Positions 20,101 to 27,618 of a DNA stretch of 64,000 nucleotides are shown here, piece after piece. Under the pieces are notes generated by a model. That model was not told the DNA's origin. It worked only from the letters and a program-made list of their open reading frames with translations, and did not search any database. This DNA comes from Longitalea luteola (lineage in GTDB: Bacteria; Bacteroidota; Bacteroidia; Chitinophagales; Chitinophagaceae): NCBI RefSeq assembly GCF_017356035.1, contig NZ_JAFIQX010000008.1, forward strand, positions 303,137 through 367,136, given 5' to 3'. Position 1 is the first letter of the stretch. The number at the start of each line of letters is the position of its first letter. The position numbers were made by a program, and so were the translations under genes.

Positions 20101-20377
20101 CCGAAGAAAAAGTTAGGTCATACACCTCGCCAATTGTCAGTTGCGGAAAAGTAAAGACACCTTTGTCATTGGTAAAGGCGCTTACTTTCTGGCGCGGATT
20201 GCCGGTTCTGCTCATAGCCATAACAGAAACGGCCGGCAGCACTTCGCCTTTCTCCGTAAGCACGGTACCGCTCACTTCAGCCATCTCCTGAGCGAAGGCT
20301 GTTGCCTGTAAGAATAAAAGGACTACAACCGGCAATAAGAATATGCCACTTCGCCTTTTTTTGATTGTTGATCTCAT
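17120..20377 (-). CDS. SusC/RagA-type TonB-dependent receptor (no STN domain)
   Basis: Complete 1085-residue outer-membrane transporter. The signal peptide ends at about residue 29 (AFAQ). A carboxypeptidase-regulatory-like domain (about 34-120) leads into a TonB-box-like DEVVVTSLGIKREERTLGYA, a plug with LNIIKSGGGPAGSSKIILRG and the ALIVVDGVVI signature, and a barrel ending in STRSMGINLNVSF. Unlike the first SusC in this window it has no N-terminal STN domain, although a sigma/FecR pair lies directly upstream. It is followed by susD, a DUF5689 lipoprotein and a phosphoesterase. Confidence 0.95.
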   Translation of the reverse strand: MRSTIKKRRSGIFLLPVVVLLFLQATAFAQEMAEVSGTVLTEKGEVLPAVSVMAMSRTGNPRQKVSAFTNDKGVFTFPQLTIGEVYDLTFSSVGYATSNYKGFTVKQAGRANTLLIRLKSKTDDLDEVVVTSLGIKREERTLGYAVTRIDGEELTNAMSNNWSDALTGKVAGLNIIKSGGGPAGSSKIILRGGNSFYDPDNAALIVVDGVVISGSSGKLTGTGSGNYLDADSPVDFGSSLADLNPEDIESVSVLKGPNATALYGSRGGNGAIIITTKQGASKQKGWGLNLNSNAAIATINRWPDYQYEYGQGDRAADGDLYYSYGDSEDGLRTYSSSSAWGPKFDGQLYYQYEPERYRLTAIPAGVATKTPWVPYRNNRKDFFETAKTITNTISLAGGNDRTSARLSYTNVYNSWIVPNTGYKRNTVALQLNHKVNDRLSISAKINYNNRTSDNLPSTGYNNQTIMYFIRGITPSMDLNWFKDYWIPGKEGMEQRRPFSLQLDNPFLQAYEMLNTSNRNGVIGNVTANYNFTRKLSLMLRTSVDMMMEDRSQRKPKSTQKYADGMYREQDIVTSEINSDFLLRYDAQRRKSLFNYNVAVGGSLMKNRYRRNEYRAEKLIFPNIFTLANSALPIESRPYRAEYAVNGLYGMATVSYKDFLYLDLTARQDWTSTLVNPVFKKVPDIFYPSVNLSAVLSDAVKLPQAISFLKLRASWAEVGSGGTRPYLTAYTYNTNASYPGGLYNPTVIPNEELKPLRTRSIELGTDIRFLKNRIQLDVAVYQNNTKDQIIDAPVDVASGYALMIMNAGEVRNRGLEVMARADVLKLKKFTWSTYGNFSTNRNKIISIPGDRKVLMNMVASRVVVEAFKGGSLGDMYGLGYLRSPEGEIVYRNGLPVRSDSLMYLGNSMAKYKFGWGNQLRYGQFSFSFLFDGQAGGKAYSLTHAVLAEEGKLKKTLPGRYNGITGDGVMETADGKYVKNTVVATNVGDFYAEHFNRDNAEANMFSTDFIKLRELRLDYSIAPALVKRLKLQKLTIGVYGRDLLVITDWPAFDPEFGALDDGDIRAGAEVAQFPSTRSMGINLNVSF

Positions 20378-20459
20378 AAAATTTAGTTGTTTGATATATG
20401 CATAGGTTGGCCCGGCCGCTGTTGTACAGCGTGCTAACCATGTGAAACTGCCCGTATGT

Positions 20460-21506
20460 TTATTTAGATTTCGTGATTATATAGCCATTATCCTTTTCTG
20501 CAACCTGCAAACCATTCATGTTTGCGATCACTTTTAATATCACGGACAAGGAATCGCCCGGCAGCACTTCGCCTGAAAAGTATTTTCCGGTCAGCAGATC
20601 GTCGTTGTAAGTTATTGGTGTATGGTATTTCCTGATCAGTACTTTCATTACCTCGGGCAACTGTGTGTTGTCGAATACGATCTTACCGGCATCCTTGCTG
20701 GCAGCAACATCATTTTTTGAAAAGGGATCCGGTTTAGTTATCGTGTTGAACTGTTCAACCGATACAGTGCCTTTTGCCAGGTTATATGTCAGCTGGTTAC
20801 CTGGTAATAATACAAGATCCTGCTTCCAGCCCCTGAGGGAATCTACCAGCGACTTTATCAGCACCTTACCCGTAAACAATTTGATACTGCAGCCTGCCGC
20901 ATTTTCCGACACCCTAAAACTGGTTCCCAGCACGGTAGTCGAAAATAACCTGGCATACACGGTGAAGGGCCTTGTTTTATCATGCGTCACCGCAAAATCC
21001 GCCTTGCCTTCGATGTATACGGTTCGTTTGTTGGCCTCAAAAGGTTCCTGGTATTTTATAACCGTTTCCGGAGCCAGTGTAACAACAGATCCATCAGGCA
21101 GCCGTAAACGCTGCGCTTTTGCTGAAGTATTGGTATGCTGCTTCCAGCTGCCGGAGTCTACTGCCGGTGGTATGACGGTTGTCGCCAATGTCTGTTTCAC
21201 CGGTCTTGTTTCGCTCTTCAATAACCACACTGCCACTACAAGTACAAGCAATGAAGCCGCTGCTGTCATCCAACGGAAACGCACCATCCGGTTCTTTTTT
21301 GCGATCTGCTGATGTATCACTTTCAGCATCTCTGCTGCATAACCAGGCGGCAGGCCGGTTTCCTGCCCGGCAGCCTCCCACGATGAACTTACATGCATAG
21401 CCATTATTGCCGGATGCTTTTGCAGGTACCGGGCCACAGCCTTAGCCTCCGCAGCCGTGCACCGGTTCCCCAGGAATTTTTGTATAAGTGAGGGCGTGAT
21501 CTTCAT
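20460..21506 (-). CDS. FecR-family anti-sigma factor
   Basis: 348 residues. The N-terminal anti-sigma part is cytoplasmic. One membrane segment lies at about 81-99 (AAASLLVLVVAVWLL). The FecR domain (about 120-220) has RLPDGSVVTLAPETVIKY and FRVSENAAGCSIKLFTGKV. The C-terminal DUF4974-like domain (about 275-345) has VFDNTQLPEVMKVLIRKY and FSGEVLPGDSLSVILKVIA. It should control the sigma factor encoded 128 bp upstream. Its expected signalling partner would be an STN domain, but the susC next door lacks one. Confidence 0.93.
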   Translation of the reverse strand: MKITPSLIQKFLGNRCTAAEAKAVARYLQKHPAIMAMHVSSSWEAAGQETGLPPGYAAEMLKVIHQQIAKKNRMVRFRWMTAAASLLVLVVAVWLLKSETRPVKQTLATTVIPPAVDSGSWKQHTNTSAKAQRLRLPDGSVVTLAPETVIKYQEPFEANKRTVYIEGKADFAVTHDKTRPFTVYARLFSTTVLGTSFRVSENAAGCSIKLFTGKVLIKSLVDSLRGWKQDLVLLPGNQLTYNLAKGTVSVEQFNTITKPDPFSKNDVAASKDAGKIVFDNTQLPEVMKVLIRKYHTPITYNDDLLTGKYFSGEVLPGDSLSVILKVIANMNGLQVAEKDNGYIITKSK

Positions 21507-21634
21507 GTGCTGATAACAGTGTTCCAGGGTAAATACGCACTGCAGGATATTTTACCCCTGCTGGTAACATTATGTTAACAATCAGCAGTAAGGTGCGCCA
21601 CACCTGTTGCCGCGGCCAGGAAGTGTGGCACACC

Positions 21635-22183
21635 TCAGATTAAAATTTTAAACAGGAGCATAAGCACTGTAACCAATGACCGTACATGCTTTAAGGCTTT
21701 GGAATAATGATCTTCTACCGTCTTAATGGAAACAGAGAGCTGTTCGGCTATTTCCTTGTTGGAATAACCTTTGGCTACCTTCAACATGAATACATTTTTC
21801 CGCACGGGCGGAAGGTCTTCTGCAACCGCATCGAGATAATCGGCGGATTCGTAGTCGGTATGGGCGTGATAAACAAGTGTTGTGAGATCGTCGAGACCGT
21901 CTACCAGTGGAGCCTGGTATTTTCGTTCAATGGCCTGCCTGCGCAGGTGATCTATAAAAACGGAGTTAGCGATCGTAAAGAACTGAGCGTCCAGGTTATG
22001 ATCTTCCGACAGCGTATGTTTCGACTGCCAGAGTTTGATAAAGGATTGTTGCGTGAGGTCTTTGGCAATTTCCTTCGACCGCGTACGCTTCAGAAAATAA
22101 TGAAACAATTTAGTATGGAACTGGTGGTACACCTTCAGAAAGGTCACTTCATCGCCTTTCTTTATTTCAGCTATCGGGTTCAA
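21635..22183 (-). CDS. ECF RNA polymerase sigma-70 factor
   Basis: 182 residues with region 2 (EVTFLKVYHQFHTKLFHYF, KDLTQQSFIKLWQSK) and region 4 (LPPVRKNVFMLKVAKGYSN, EQLSVSIKTVEDHYSKAL). The start codon appears to be TTG at 22183: an in-frame stop lies 12 bases upstream, and there is no ATG before the conserved part. The protein ends in a hydrophobic tail (LVTVLMLLFKILI). It should drive the fecR-susC-susD-DUF5689-phosphoesterase operon behind it. Confidence 0.92.
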   Translation of the reverse strand: MNPIAEIKKGDEVTFLKVYHQFHTKLFHYFLKRTRSKEIAKDLTQQSFIKLWQSKHTLSEDHNLDAQFFTIANSVFIDHLRRQAIERKYQAPLVDGLDDLTTLVYHAHTDYESADYLDAVAEDLPPVRKNVFMLKVAKGYSNKEIAEQLSVSIKTVEDHYSKALKHVRSLVTVLMLLFKILI

Positions 22184-22345
22184 TACGTAAAATGTTTAAT
22201 AAGTCGATTTTCAGGTGCAAAAATCAAGAATAGTGTAATAGGAGGATATTATTTAAATGTTAAGTGATGGGGGTTTTGACCAGTAAATACCGGAACAAAG
22301 GCTGAAGAGAAAGTATAATTAAGGTATGAGATGTCTGTTAACAGG

Positions 22346-22388
22346 AGAAAAAGATAAACCGGTAACCGCAGCAGGCGACTACCGGTTT
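22346..22388 (-). terminator. Intrinsic terminator of the Gfo/Idh/MocA gene
   Basis: 9-bp perfect inverted repeat (aaaccggta / taccggttt) with a 15-base loop, starting just past the stop codon at 22393 and followed on the minus strand by atcttttt. Confidence 0.7.
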
Positions 22389-22392
22389 TATT

Positions 22393-23466
22393 TTATATAT
22401 GTATTAAATTGTCTGCCGGCGCCAACTGCAATTTTATTTTCTTCCCGGTCTTTGCAGATTCATATATGGCTGTCATGATCTGTACATCGCGCAACCCCAT
22501 TTCGCCGGGAATGCGGCTTTCTTCTTTATTTTTTAAACAGATCGCAAAATCATCCATTTGAACAGCCTGCTGGTTCACTGCGGGGAAATCCATATCACCC
22601 TGCGAGGTTTTGCCTTTCAATCCTTCGTATTCATACGCAGGTTCCAGCTCAAACCAACCGTTCTCCGCTTCTACCCTGAGCAGGTTTCCATTGCGGCTGT
22701 AACTGCTTACACAGGATGCTATCAACCCATTTTCGAATTCCATTTCCCATTCAATACCTTCTTCCACTTCTTTGAATTTATCAGGGTCTGTTTTGGGGAG
22801 GAACCGGGCACTTACCGCCACCGGCCATTCGCCGGTTACGTATTGCGCGGCACGCACGCAGTAAACACCGTTATTTACGAGTGGGCCTCCGCCCGATAAT
22901 TGGTATTTCAGTCGCCACTGGTTCTTTTCACCCACATCCATACTATCGTCTGCAATAATTCTTTTTATATTACCCATCACCTTCTCCTGCCCCAGCCGCA
23001 TCATTTCCTGGTTAAAATGATCAAAGTACAACCGGTAGCCCATCGATAGTTTTACGCCTGCTTCCTGGCAGGCCCTGATCATTCGCTGGCAATCGGCCAC
23101 CGTTGTAGCCAACGGCTTTTCACATATCACATGTTTACCTGCTTTTGCGGCCCTGATCACGTATTCGGCGTGCATACTATTAGGCAATACGATATAAACA
23201 ATATCGATCCCCGGGTTATTTTTGATATCATCGAAATTGTCGTAACTATATAGATCTTCCTCTTTCAGGTTATATTCCTGTTGCCATTTCTTACGTTTGG
23301 CGGGATCGCCGCTTGCCACGGCTTTCAAACAACAATGTTTTGTTTCCTTCAATGCAGGACCCAGCTGGCCGCTGGAATATTCGCCCAAACCAACGAGCAT
23401 AACACCCAGCATTTGATTTTCAGTATAGTTGCCTGGTGCTGCAGGCATGTTCGCTTGATTTTCCAT
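22393..23466 (-). CDS. Gfo/Idh/MocA-family NAD(P)-dependent oxidoreductase
   Basis: 357 residues. The N-terminal Rossmann fold (about 20-140) begins with MLGVMLVGLGEYSSGQLGP and carries the family's EKP motif (VICEKPLATTVADC). The C-terminal alpha/beta domain binds substrate. Such enzymes oxidise or reduce sugars, inositols or related polyols. It looks related to the glucose-fructose oxidoreductase-like branch, and there is no signal peptide. It has its own terminator and lies downstream of the sugar/flavin operon, separated from it by a repeat-rich 214-bp gap. Confidence 0.88.
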   Translation of the reverse strand: MENQANMPAAPGNYTENQMLGVMLVGLGEYSSGQLGPALKETKHCCLKAVASGDPAKRKKWQQEYNLKEEDLYSYDNFDDIKNNPGIDIVYIVLPNSMHAEYVIRAAKAGKHVICEKPLATTVADCQRMIRACQEAGVKLSMGYRLYFDHFNQEMMRLGQEKVMGNIKRIIADDSMDVGEKNQWRLKYQLSGGGPLVNNGVYCVRAAQYVTGEWPVAVSARFLPKTDPDKFKEVEEGIEWEMEFENGLIASCVSSYSRNGNLLRVEAENGWFELEPAYEYEGLKGKTSQGDMDFPAVNQQAVQMDDFAICLKNKEESRIPGEMGLRDVQIMTAIYESAKTGKKIKLQLAPADNLIHI

Positions 23467-23522
23467 ACAGCATTTGATTGTTAAACATTATTGCATAAAA
23501 AACCATACCCTGAAGCAGTTTA

Positions 23523-23592
23523 CAGTTCAAAGTTCTCAGTTCAAAGTTCTCAGTTCAAAGTTCTTAGTTCAAAGTTCTTAGTTCGAAGTGTA
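23523..23592. repeat. 14-bp tandem repeat array
   Basis: Five head-to-tail 14-bp units of the form cagttcaaagttct: three identical, the fourth differing at its first base, the fifth degenerate. Each unit is itself two related 7-mers (agttcaa / agttctc). It sits upstream of the Gfo/Idh gene and is followed by a second short repetitive stretch (ccgtttcac / gccgttt, about 23633-23668). Confidence 0.85.
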
Positions 23593-23680
23593 TAGTTATT
23601 GAGTTTTACCGATGCACGATTTCGATTGGTTAACCGTTTCACCTCTGCCGTTTGCCGTTTCACGCTTGTAGATTGTCGAT

Positions 23681-24637
23681 TTACAAATGCGGCAAAACAT
23701 GTTCGCCGAAATCCTTTATGAAGAATTCCTGCTGCCTGTTTACATTATGTAAGATGATATGTTCAAAACCGAGTTCTATGTATTGTTTGATCCATGCTAC
23801 ATGTTTTGCGGGATCGTCAGACACGAGCACCATTTGTTCAATCTCCTTTGCGGTTATCTCCCGGGCGGCTGCATCAAAATGTTGCGGCAGGTACAGATCC
23901 TGCAGCTTTTCAGATGGCAGTACATTTGTTCGCCATTGATCCAACGCGCCTGCCAATGCTTCATCGTACGATCTTGCATACGATAGCTGCATTTTCAGAT
24001 AAAGCGGTTTGCCTTTACCTCCACCTTTATGAAAGGCGTCTACAGTGGCTTTCATTTTATCCAACGGTTTGTGTATCGTGATCAACCCTTCGGCCCAGCT
24101 TCCCAGCCATTCTGCAGTGTGGTCGGTCACCGCCGCTGCGATGATCGGCGGCACCTTAGGCGGTCGTGTATATAGTTTGGCGTCTTTAATGGTAACTGCG
24201 CCTTCGTGGGTCACTGTTTCGCCGTTCAACAGGCGTTTAATGATGTGTGCACTTTCATATAGCCTTTTATTTCTTACCGACTTCTCCGGCCAGGGCTCAC
24301 CGGTTATATGTTCATTCAATGCTTCCCCACTGCCCAGCTCGAGCCAGAACCTGTCAGGAAACATCTCTGCGAGCGTGGCTGCAGCCTGTGCAATCACCGC
24401 CGGATGATACCGGCCGCCGGGTGCGCAGATAACGCCAAAGGGCAAACGGATGGCCTGCATGGCGGCGCCAAGCCAGGCAAAGGAAAATCCGCTTTGTCCC
24501 TGCCTTTCTCCCCAGGGATAAAAATGATCGGAGCTGTGCACGGCATCAAAACCGGCCGCTTCAACGAGCTTCATCCAGCCCAACAGTTCGCCCGGACTGA
24601 ATTGCTCATGAGAAGCGTGATAACAAATGATTGCCAT
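23681..24637 (-). CDS. LLM-class flavin oxidoreductase (non-F420, TIGR03885-like)
   Basis: 318-residue luciferase-like monooxygenase-fold protein. It begins MAIICYHASHEQFSPGELL and has EAAGFDAVHSSDHFYPWGE, FAWLGAAMQAIRLPFGVIC and FPDRFWLELGSGEALNEH, a pattern I associate with the probable non-F420 flavinoid oxidoreductase group. It should bind FMN or a similar flavin; the substrate is unknown. It is the last gene of the six-gene minus-strand operon, 9 bp after the GH13 gene. Confidence 0.87.
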   Translation of the reverse strand: MAIICYHASHEQFSPGELLGWMKLVEAAGFDAVHSSDHFYPWGERQGQSGFSFAWLGAAMQAIRLPFGVICAPGGRYHPAVIAQAAATLAEMFPDRFWLELGSGEALNEHITGEPWPEKSVRNKRLYESAHIIKRLLNGETVTHEGAVTIKDAKLYTRPPKVPPIIAAAVTDHTAEWLGSWAEGLITIHKPLDKMKATVDAFHKGGGKGKPLYLKMQLSYARSYDEALAGALDQWRTNVLPSEKLQDLYLPQHFDAAAREITAKEIEQMVLVSDDPAKHVAWIKQYIELGFEHIILHNVNRQQEFFIKDFGEHVLPHL

Positions 24638-24646
24638 AAGGGATTG

Positions 24647-26260
24647 TTATTTATTGATGGTTCTCCACCAGTGAAAACCGTATCCGTCCATTTTTACAAC
24701 AGGTCCATCGCCTGCATCTTTACTACCGAATATGTGCACCCATTTTTTGGTGTTGCCCATCAGCTCTTTATAATTGAATGTCACCGGCTCACTGCTGAAA
24801 TTATGCGCGAACCATAATTCGCCGTGCTCCGATTGAAGATGATGCACGAGCAGGCATTCATTTTCCTGTTCGATGATCTCAAAGCGGCCGGCGCCTATTT
24901 CCGGGCACTGCTTGCGGATACTGAACAATCGCTCGATCCAGTTCAGGATCGAATCGCCTTCGCTTTGTAAAGACAGCACATTTATTTTTGGGAAACCAAA
25001 CTTTCCTTTCTCAATGACCTTCTTCTTCAGTTTTTTACTTGTAGAAAAGCCGGCATTTTCTTCGCTGGTCCATTGCATCGGCGTTCTTACACTTTCACGG
25101 CCTTCCAAAGAAAGGTCATCCCCCATGCCGATCTCGTCGCCATACCTGATAAGCGGAACGCCGGGCAGGCTTAATAGCACACTATATGAGAATTTAAGCA
25201 GCACGCTGTCACCATTCAACATGGGCGCCAGCCTTCGCCTGATGCCTCTGCCATAGATCTGCATTTCCTCCTCCGGCGCAAACTGCCGGAACGCGTGTTC
25301 CCTTTCCTTATCTGTAAGCAAATTGAGATTGAGCTCATCATGCTGCCGCAGAAAATTCAACCACTGCCCGGCAGGTTGAATGGCGGGCAGTTGCTGCAAT
25401 GCCTTTATCAAAGGCTTGACCTTTCCCTTCGCCAATGCCAGGAACAGGTACTGGTTTACAAAAAAATTAAAGATCATATGCATGCGGGACTCACCCTTAA
25501 TATAGGTGGACACTTCATTTGGCTTTATATTGGCTTCCGCAAGCAGGATAGCATCTGTTTTTCTGGCCGCCAGAAAATGCCTCATTTCCTCGAAGAATTT
25601 TTCCAGTTCTTCTTTCTCTGCGCCTTTAATACCATGAGGTTCTATGATGATCGCAGCAGCATCGATGCGGAAGCCGCTTACGCCCATCCCAAGCCAGAAG
25701 CCCATGATCTTGAGAATTTCATCGCGCACATCGCCATTCATGATATTCAGATCAGGCTGTTCTTTATAGAACCGGTGCAGGTAGTACTGGCCCGCTTGTT
25801 TATCGAAGGTCCACATCGTATTTTCTTCGCCCTGAAAGCTCAGTTCCACCGATTCGAACTCAACCGGCTCGTCGCTCCATACGTAATAGTCGCGGTATTT
25901 GCTGTTCCTGTCTTTTCTTGCCTCCTGAAACCAGGGATGTTCTATGGACGTATGATTCACCACGAGGTCTATAATGATCTTGATGCCATAGACCTGTGCT
26001 TTATCTATCAACTGGGCAAAATCGCCGAGGTTGCCCAGCCGTTCATCTACATTGTAATAATCCTTTACATCGTAGCCGTTATCCCGGTTCGGCGAAGGAA
26101 AAAATGGCAGCAGCCAGATGCAGGTAATGCCCAGCGCAGCCAGATAATCGAGTTTGTCTATAAGTCCCTGAAAATCGCCAATGCCGTCGCCATTGGAATC
26201 GAAGAACGTTTCTACATCCAGCGAGTAAAAGATCGAATTGTGATACCAGTGATACTTCAT
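24647..26260 (-). CDS. GH13 alpha-amylase/trehalose-synthase-like enzyme
   Basis: 537-residue glycoside hydrolase family 13 protein with the (beta/alpha)8 barrel. Conserved regions are visible: region I DLVVNHTS, region II GFRIDAAA (nucleophile Asp200), region III LLAEAN (acid/base Glu242) and region IV LRQHDE (Asp308). The opening HNSIFYSLDVETFFDSNGDG and the long B-domain recall trehalose synthase/sucrose-isomerising-type GH13 enzymes rather than secreted amylases. No signal peptide, so it works in the cytoplasm on a soluble alpha-glucoside. It lies 6 bp after an ASRT-like gene. Confidence 0.9.
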   Translation of the reverse strand: MKYHWYHNSIFYSLDVETFFDSNGDGIGDFQGLIDKLDYLAALGITCIWLLPFFPSPNRDNGYDVKDYYNVDERLGNLGDFAQLIDKAQVYGIKIIIDLVVNHTSIEHPWFQEARKDRNSKYRDYYVWSDEPVEFESVELSFQGEENTMWTFDKQAGQYYLHRFYKEQPDLNIMNGDVRDEILKIMGFWLGMGVSGFRIDAAAIIIEPHGIKGAEKEELEKFFEEMRHFLAARKTDAILLAEANIKPNEVSTYIKGESRMHMIFNFFVNQYLFLALAKGKVKPLIKALQQLPAIQPAGQWLNFLRQHDELNLNLLTDKEREHAFRQFAPEEEMQIYGRGIRRRLAPMLNGDSVLLKFSYSVLLSLPGVPLIRYGDEIGMGDDLSLEGRESVRTPMQWTSEENAGFSTSKKLKKKVIEKGKFGFPKINVLSLQSEGDSILNWIERLFSIRKQCPEIGAGRFEIIEQENECLLVHHLQSEHGELWFAHNFSSEPVTFNYKELMGNTKKWVHIFGSKDAGDGPVVKMDGYGFHWWRTINK

Positions 26261-26266
26261 AATTTA

Positions 26267-26644
26267 TTATTCAGATGCAGGATAGGCAATGGTTGATAAC
26301 AATGCGTTTTCCGCCTGGCGGGAGTCGAGGCGCGTATGCTGTACAATGACCGGAATATCAGACACCAGTAAACTGGCATACTCGGTATCAAAAGGGATCG
26401 GTTGCGGATCTTTCAGATCGTTGAACCGGATATGCCGGGTGCGTTCGGCCGGCACCGTGATCTTATACGGACCTACAGGCGCTTTATCGGAAAAATAAAT
26501 GGTGATCTCAACATTCGCAGGCTGGTCACCTACATTCAAAATGCAGGCAGATTCATGGCTGGTCATTTGCGGCGCCGGCCCGTTGCTTTTCGATGGGATA
26601 TATCCATCAGGGATCGCCCAGATCCTTTTACCGAGTGGTTTCAT
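26267..26644 (-). CDS. Sensory-rhodopsin-transducer-like (ASRT/PF07100) protein, copy 1
   Basis: 125 residues matching the Anabaena sensory rhodopsin transducer family by eye: GKRIWAIPDGYIP near the start, SHESACILNVGDQPANVEITIYF, GPYKITVPAERTRHIRFNDL and the C-terminal DIPVIVQHTRLDSRQ. The family is a small cytoplasmic beta-sandwich that forms tetramers; in Anabaena it partners a rhodopsin. No rhodopsin gene is present here. It sits directly before the GH13 gene, so a sugar-related role is possible (inference). Confidence 0.85.
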   Translation of the reverse strand: MKPLGKRIWAIPDGYIPSKSNGPAPQMTSHESACILNVGDQPANVEITIYFSDKAPVGPYKITVPAERTRHIRFNDLKDPQPIPFDTEYASLLVSDIPVIVQHTRLDSRQAENALLSTIAYPASE

Positions 26645-26714
26645 TGGCAGCTACATTTTACAAACTGTTAAACAATAAAAACTATACCATCTGTAAGGCT
26701 CTTGATACTACAAC

Positions 26715-27218
26715 CTAGGGTTTGCTGATGCTGGGGAATTTTGTATGCACAAAACGAATGGCGCTATCCATTTCCTGGTCTACTGCCGAAATGGCTATCT
26801 TGGATTCCTTGATAAGTAAAATACTCGCATAAAAAAGCAGCAGGGCGCCTATTATGCCTAATGCCACGGGTATCCAGGTGTATTTTGCTTTTGAAATATC
26901 CACTACGCCTATGGAAATGCTGGTTGCCACAAAAATGCTTAAGGTAATATATAAACAGGCCATTGCCCGCTGTAAGAGTTTTGCCCGCCGGGCATTTTTA
27001 CTGAGCTGCTGAAAGAGAATGAGCACTTCATCGTTGACCGAATCCTGTCCCGCATTGGCATTCGCCAGTTCTTTTATCCAGTCGGTCAGTTTCCGGGTGC
27101 GTTCAATAACGCGGCTTAACCGCTGTGAAGTGGTAAGGATCAGAGAACCGCTGGCCAGGATCAGCACCACGGGGGTGATCATGGCCGATAGTATTGTTAT
27201 GGTTGTCGACTCATTCAT
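26715..27218 (-). CDS. DUF2721 membrane protein
   Basis: 167 residues with three membrane segments: about 9-30 (LSAMITPVVLILASGSLILTT), 85-105 and 115-138. The stretch TSQRLSRVIERTRKLTDWI after the first segment is the hallmark of DUF2721. The function is unknown. It lies between the two ASRT-like genes, 12 bp after copy 2, which makes it a candidate membrane partner for them. Confidence 0.85.
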   Translation of the reverse strand: MNESTTITILSAMITPVVLILASGSLILTTSQRLSRVIERTRKLTDWIKELANANAGQDSVNDEVLILFQQLSKNARRAKLLQRAMACLYITLSIFVATSISIGVVDISKAKYTWIPVALGIIGALLLFYASILLIKESKIAISAVDQEMDSAIRFVHTKFPSISKP

Positions 27219-27230
27219 GCAAGCGGCTTT

Positions 27231-27605
27231 TTATGCATCAACGGGAAAGGCGATGCTGGTTACACCTGCGAGCGCCGCCTGGCGCGTATCCATCCGGGTA
27301 AACTGAACAACAACCGGAAGATCTGATTGCACGAAAACGGCATACTCTGTATCAAGGAAGATGGGTTCGGGATTTACCAGGTCGTTAAAGCGCAGGTTGC
27401 GCACACTATTTCCTTTAACAGTAACGTCATAAGGACCTGCCGGCGCTCTGTTGGTGTAATAAATGGTGATGTTTACATTCGCCTCCTGCGAATTTGTGTT
27501 TAGCAGGTATAATACATCACGGCTTGTAAATTCAGGTTCTTTACCTGTACTTTCCAAAGGGATCTGGCCTCCCGGGATCATCCAAATAGTATTGCCTACG
27601 TTCAT
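27231..27605 (-). CDS. Sensory-rhodopsin-transducer-like (ASRT/PF07100) protein, copy 2
   Basis: 124 residues from the ATG at 27605; an upstream start would overlap the lactone oxidase gene. It aligns throughout with copy 1: NTIWMIPGGQIPLES, SRDVLYLLNTNSQEANVNITIYY, GPYDVTVKGNSVRNLRFNDL and SDLPVVVQFTRMDTRQA. The two are divergent paralogues, perhaps subunits of a hetero-oligomer or binders of different ligands. It starts 13 bp after the oxidase gene ends. Confidence 0.85.
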   Translation of the reverse strand: MNVGNTIWMIPGGQIPLESTGKEPEFTSRDVLYLLNTNSQEANVNITIYYTNRAPAGPYDVTVKGNSVRNLRFNDLVNPEPIFLDTEYAVFVQSDLPVVVQFTRMDTRQAALAGVTSIAFPVDA

Positions 27606-27618
27606 AACTATTAGTTTA

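Noticed and set aside
23523..23592. CRISPR-like array
   Set aside because: Units are only 14 bp and directly abutting, with no spacers and no cas genes.
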